A stretch of 64,000 nt of DNA from Amycolatopsis oliviviridis. Its GTDB lineage: Bacteria > Actinomycetota > Actinomycetes > Mycobacteriales > Pseudonocardiaceae. The stretch spans positions 1,179,728-1,243,727 of the forward strand of contig NZ_BNAY01000002.1 of NCBI RefSeq assembly GCF_014654365.1, in the 5' to 3' direction. The notes below the pieces were generated by a model. It searched no databases. It was not told the DNA's origin and saw only the letters and a program-made list of their open reading frames with translations. Below are positions 61,524 through 64,000 of the stretch, piece after piece; position 1 is the first letter of the stretch, and each line of letters begins with the position of its first letter. The translations under genes were made by a program, and so were the position numbers.

Positions 61524-63095
61524 GTGATCACCATGCTGTCGTTTCGCCTGGCGCTGGGTGCACGCACAGACTCGACGTGGCAGTGGGACACCGACCGCTG
61601 GCGCCGCGGCGACAGCTGGATCCGACCGGTTGTCCATCCGGCACTGCGTCACGACATCGACAACCGAACAGGGGTCACCACTGTAGGAGTCCGCGACGTA
61701 GCAAGCCCGCTGACCCGGTCTGAGCTGACAGACCACGACCGCGGCCCTGAGAACGTGGCCGGTACCGCACGGGGCGACGCGCTACTCCTCCGCATACAGC
61801 CAGGACGGATCACCCTCACAGCGGGCGCCGGTGGCACCACGCCGCTCTATCTGACCGGCGACGGAGACATCTTGCACGGCACCTGGGATCTCCCCGCTCT
61901 TCGCCACCTCACACGGCAATCCAGCCTGCTCGATCGCGCCGTGGTCCGGGCCCTGACCAGACGGCACCGCTACAGCAGCGACACCCTGTTCACCGGCGTC
62001 ACGACGCTGACAGAACGCGCGACCGCGACATTCACCGCAACTGGCTTGAACATCGCCTACCCGACCCCAGCCGAGCACGTCATGCGAGCACGGGACCTCC
62101 GCCCCGGCGTAGACGTCACAGTCGTGCTCGAGCGTCTTCTCACCGACGCGCTGCGCCCATGGCAGGAAAGCAAAACCACGCTGGGCCTCGAGTTGTCCGG
62201 CGGCTTGGACTCAGCCACCGTCGGGGTCGCTGCGAGTGTGACTGCCGCAGCACCGCTGCGTTCGTTCGGACTCATCGTCGACGGCGCCGTCGGTGCCGAG
62301 CAGAACCGTCGCCGCACGACAATCGCCAGCCGGATCGGCGCGGTCGACGACATCCTGCGAGCCCACGACCACGCACCATTCTGCGCGAGCGGTATCCGCG
62401 CCAGCGGCGCGGCACACGACCCTCACGGCGAGTTCTACCGCGAGGCGTTCGAGGCCCTCGCAGACACGGCCGCCCGCGGCGGCGTGGAGACCATGCTGAC
62501 CGGCAACGGCGGCGACGAGATCATGGCACCCCGCGGCGACGAACTACCCCCGCCTCCACCCCAGCGCCTGACAGACGTGTCATGGCTCGGACCGCGCGCC
62601 CGGGAAGCCGTCGGCCAGATCGACGACAACCTGGCACCCTCCGCCGTGCTGCCCACACCGACGCTGATGGGGTTCGCCATCCATCACCCCGCCTACCTGA
62701 GGTCAGGAATCTGGCCCGTCACCCCGCTCACCCACCCGAGCCTGATCCGGTTCGCCGAACAACTCCCACTCGAACTCCGCCGAGGCAAAAAGCTCTTCCG
62801 CGACTTCCTCACCCGAGCCGGCCTGCCGCCCCTGGTCACCCACCCGCGGCGAACCGAGCACTTCCGGGACCTGATGCAACACGGCCTGCGGCACAACGGA
62901 CTACGCCTGGCCGAGCATCTGCTCACCGACGGCATGCTCCTCGCCGACCAAGACTTCATCGACCCCGACGCACTCCGGCGCACCGTGCAGCATGCCCGCC
63001 GCAGCGCTACCGTGCCGTCCGTGCTGTGCGACACCCTCGTCCTCGAAATCGGCCTCCGCTCCCTACAGGCCCCGGACACCACCCCAGCCACATGA
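61524..63095 (+). CDS. Asparagine-synthetase-like enzyme (amide/macrolactam-forming type)
   Basis: 523 residues from GTG 61524; ATG 61533 (MLSFRLALG) is an equally good start. The N-terminal third is shaped like a glutaminase domain but lacks the catalytic N-terminal Cys, so it cannot use glutamine. The C-terminal domain has the ATP-pyrophosphatase loop LELSGGLDSATVGVAAS (near residue 225), MLTGNGGDEIMAP and RRGKKLFRDFL. Enzymes of this form adenylate carboxylates and make amide bonds in lasso peptides, beta-lactams and other products. It is coupled by ATGA to a methyltransferase gene and preceded by a small precursor-like gene. The partner proteins of lasso synthesis (B1/B2) are not in the window. 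Confidence 0.8.
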   Translation: MITMLSFRLALGARTDSTWQWDTDRWRRGDSWIRPVVHPALRHDIDNRTGVTTVGVRDVASPLTRSELTDHDRGPENVAGTARGDALLLRIQPGRITLTAGAGGTTPLYLTGDGDILHGTWDLPALRHLTRQSSLLDRAVVRALTRRHRYSSDTLFTGVTTLTERATATFTATGLNIAYPTPAEHVMRARDLRPGVDVTVVLERLLTDALRPWQESKTTLGLELSGGLDSATVGVAASVTAAAPLRSFGLIVDGAVGAEQNRRRTTIASRIGAVDDILRAHDHAPFCASGIRASGAAHDPHGEFYREAFEALADTAARGGVETMLTGNGGDEIMAPRGDELPPPPPQRLTDVSWLGPRAREAVGQIDDNLAPSAVLPTPTLMGFAIHHPAYLRSGIWPVTPLTHPSLIRFAEQLPLELRRGKKLFRDFLTRAGLPPLVTHPRRTEHFRDLMQHGLRHNGLRLAEHLLTDGMLLADQDFIDPDALRRTVQHARRSATVPSVLCDTLVLEIGLRSLQAPDTTPAT

Positions 63096-63826
63096 ACCTG
63101 GCCGACAACAACATCGCCTACCGCCACCCCGACCTCTACGACGCACTGACCCAGGACAGCACCGCCGCCGCGACCTGCCAGCACCTCATCAACCACTACG
63201 GCACCACACCCACCGGAAGCGTCCTCGACCTCGGCTGCGGCACCGCCCGCGACCTCGCCGCACTCGCCGCCACCCACCACTGCGTCGGCGTCGACCTTCA
63301 GCCCGCCCTCATCAGACACGCACAACAGCGACATCCCGACCTCGACCTCCAAGCCGGAGACCTGCGAACCGTCCGGCTGAACGACACCTTCGACACCATC
63401 ACCTGCCTCGGCAACACCCTGGCCTACCTACACCACAACAACGACATCCGCGCCGCGTTCCAAACCTTCGCAGCCCACGCGCATCCCGGATCGTTGCTGA
63501 TCATCGTTACCCAAATCGCCCCCACCACCGTCACCACGCCAACCCGCAGCCGGATCGACACAGCAGGACTCGGCGCCCACGTCACCACCGAACACAGCTG
63601 GAACCCGCGCACACAAATCGCCACCGTCCACCGGACATGGCAACTCGACAACGGCACCACCCAACACGACCACATCGAACGCCGAGTCCTGTTCCCCCGC
63701 GAACTAGAGCTCTACGCCAGCCTCGCCGGATTCACCCCACTCGCGCTGTTCACCAACCCGCAGAACCACACTGGCCCACTGATCGGTTCCACCGCGCACT
63801 TCGCCGCCACCTACGACTCGGTTTAG
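63092..63826 (+). CDS. Class I SAM-dependent methyltransferase
   Basis: 244 residues; ATG 63092 overlaps the previous stop. The SAM-binding motif is SVLDLGCGTARDLAALA, then CVGVDLQPALIRHAQQRHPD, QAGDLRTVRLNDTFDTITCL and a post-motif with AHPGSLLIIVTQI. The C-terminal half has beta strands of the type found in small-molecule or side-chain N/O-methyltransferases. Coupling to the synthetase-like gene suggests that both act on the same product, perhaps a peptide. A stem-loop follows. Confidence 0.9.
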   Translation: MNLADNNIAYRHPDLYDALTQDSTAAATCQHLINHYGTTPTGSVLDLGCGTARDLAALAATHHCVGVDLQPALIRHAQQRHPDLDLQAGDLRTVRLNDTFDTITCLGNTLAYLHHNNDIRAAFQTFAAHAHPGSLLIIVTQIAPTTVTTPTRSRIDTAGLGAHVTTEHSWNPRTQIATVHRTWQLDNGTTQHDHIERRVLFPRELELYASLAGFTPLALFTNPQNHTGPLIGSTAHFAATYDSV

Positions 63827-64000
63827 CGCGACGAGGAGGCGGGTCGGCTCAGTCCTCGTCACCGGATGACGCCGGGTCGTTCCCGGCTCGCCGGGATTGT
63901 CGGTGCTGAATGCCATGATCTTCACGCCCAAGATCCTCTTGGGCTGGGTGGGTACCCGGCTGGGCTGCGCCGTTCCCGACACGCAGCCCAGCGCCCACGC
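63704..64000 (-). CDS. Possible gene entering from the right edge
   Basis: A minus-strand frame is open from the window edge to 63704 and has good third-position G/C bias down to about 63830 (GVKIMAFSTDNPGEPGTTRR; HPVTRTEPTRLLVALNR). Its last ~120 bases run antisense to the methyltransferase gene, so the true end is doubtful. No family is recognised. Confidence 0.25.
   Translation of the reverse strand, partial: AWALGCVSGTAQPSRVPTQPKRILGVKIMAFSTDNPGEPGTTRRHPVTRTEPTRLLVALNRVVGGGEVRGGTDQWASVVLRVGEQREWGESGEAGVEL
63830..63860. terminator. Weak terminator hairpin
   Basis: GACGAGGA (63830-63837) pairs with TCCTCGTC (63853-63860), directly after the methyltransferase stop. Confidence 0.4.

Noticed and set aside
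61524..63095. Standard lasso peptide cluster
   Set aside because: No leader-peptidase or recognition-element genes and no lasso-type leader/core pattern in the nearby small ORFs.

Overview
The window is high-GC DNA with strong G/C bias at third codon positions, frequent GTG/TTG starts and 4-base ATGA/GTGA gene overlaps. It carries many actinobacterial families: BTAD/NB-ARC/TPR regulators, a NarL-type two-component pair, an Asp23 operon, a FAS1 lipoprotein, a CYP105-like P450 and WXG-type secretion substrates. I infer a chromosomal segment of a filamentous actinomycete of the Pseudonocardiaceae, most likely Amycolatopsis or a close relative. I saw no rRNA, tRNA, CRISPR array or recognisable insertion sequence.

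Left part (1-14.4 kb). A MarR regulator (cut by the edge) diverges from an orphan ABC-2 permease. An ECF sigma operon follows: a short leader ORF, the sigma factor, a zinc-finger/Asp23 fusion and two more Asp23-type proteins. On the minus strand a membrane molybdenum oxidoreductase and a FAS1 lipoprotein each have a SigK-like promoter. Then come argG, a head-to-head pair of truncated genes (an XRE/MmyB-type regulator and a short-chain dehydrogenase) that looks like a deletion scar, a frameshifted membrane-anchored protein, a two-component system, a secreted PQQ-type sugar dehydrogenase with a DasR-like operator, and a small double-HTH protein.

Middle (14.4-50.4 kb). Two STAND-type regulators flank a GT-B-like gene. 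Next are a cell-wall-anchored Cys-Gln thioester protein, an AraC/MFS pair, a secreted lipase, and a Baeyer-Villiger monooxygenase-hydrolase-SDR operon opposite a PucR regulator (a mymA-lipR-sadH-like set). These are followed by an orphan EACC1 protein, a secreted GH76 enzyme, a PEP-mutase family enzyme, a TetR/DUF1772 pair, transporters, a secreted HExxH protein, a WYL regulator, two large ATP-binding regulators plus a TPR protein, a cupin/MarR pair and a P450. At least five intergenic spots hold long hairpin repeats of two families. The arm sequences differ between copies while staying base-paired.

Right part (50.7-64 kb). A 1,642-residue RHS polymorphic toxin with a WXG-like head and a nuclease-like tail is followed by a NUDIX gene and a three-gene operon that looks linked to type VII secretion. 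A small-gene region with broken genes, a PASTA protein and a tandem-repeat protein comes next. Last is a possible peptide-modification locus: a frameshifted XRE-TPR regulator, a frameshifted small precursor-like gene, an asparagine-synthetase-like enzyme and a coupled methyltransferase. This last locus is the best candidate for an undescribed pathway; the hairpin repeat families are the best candidate for undescribed non-coding structure. Several genes differ from an intact frame by a single base, so either pseudogenisation or base-call errors must be considered.
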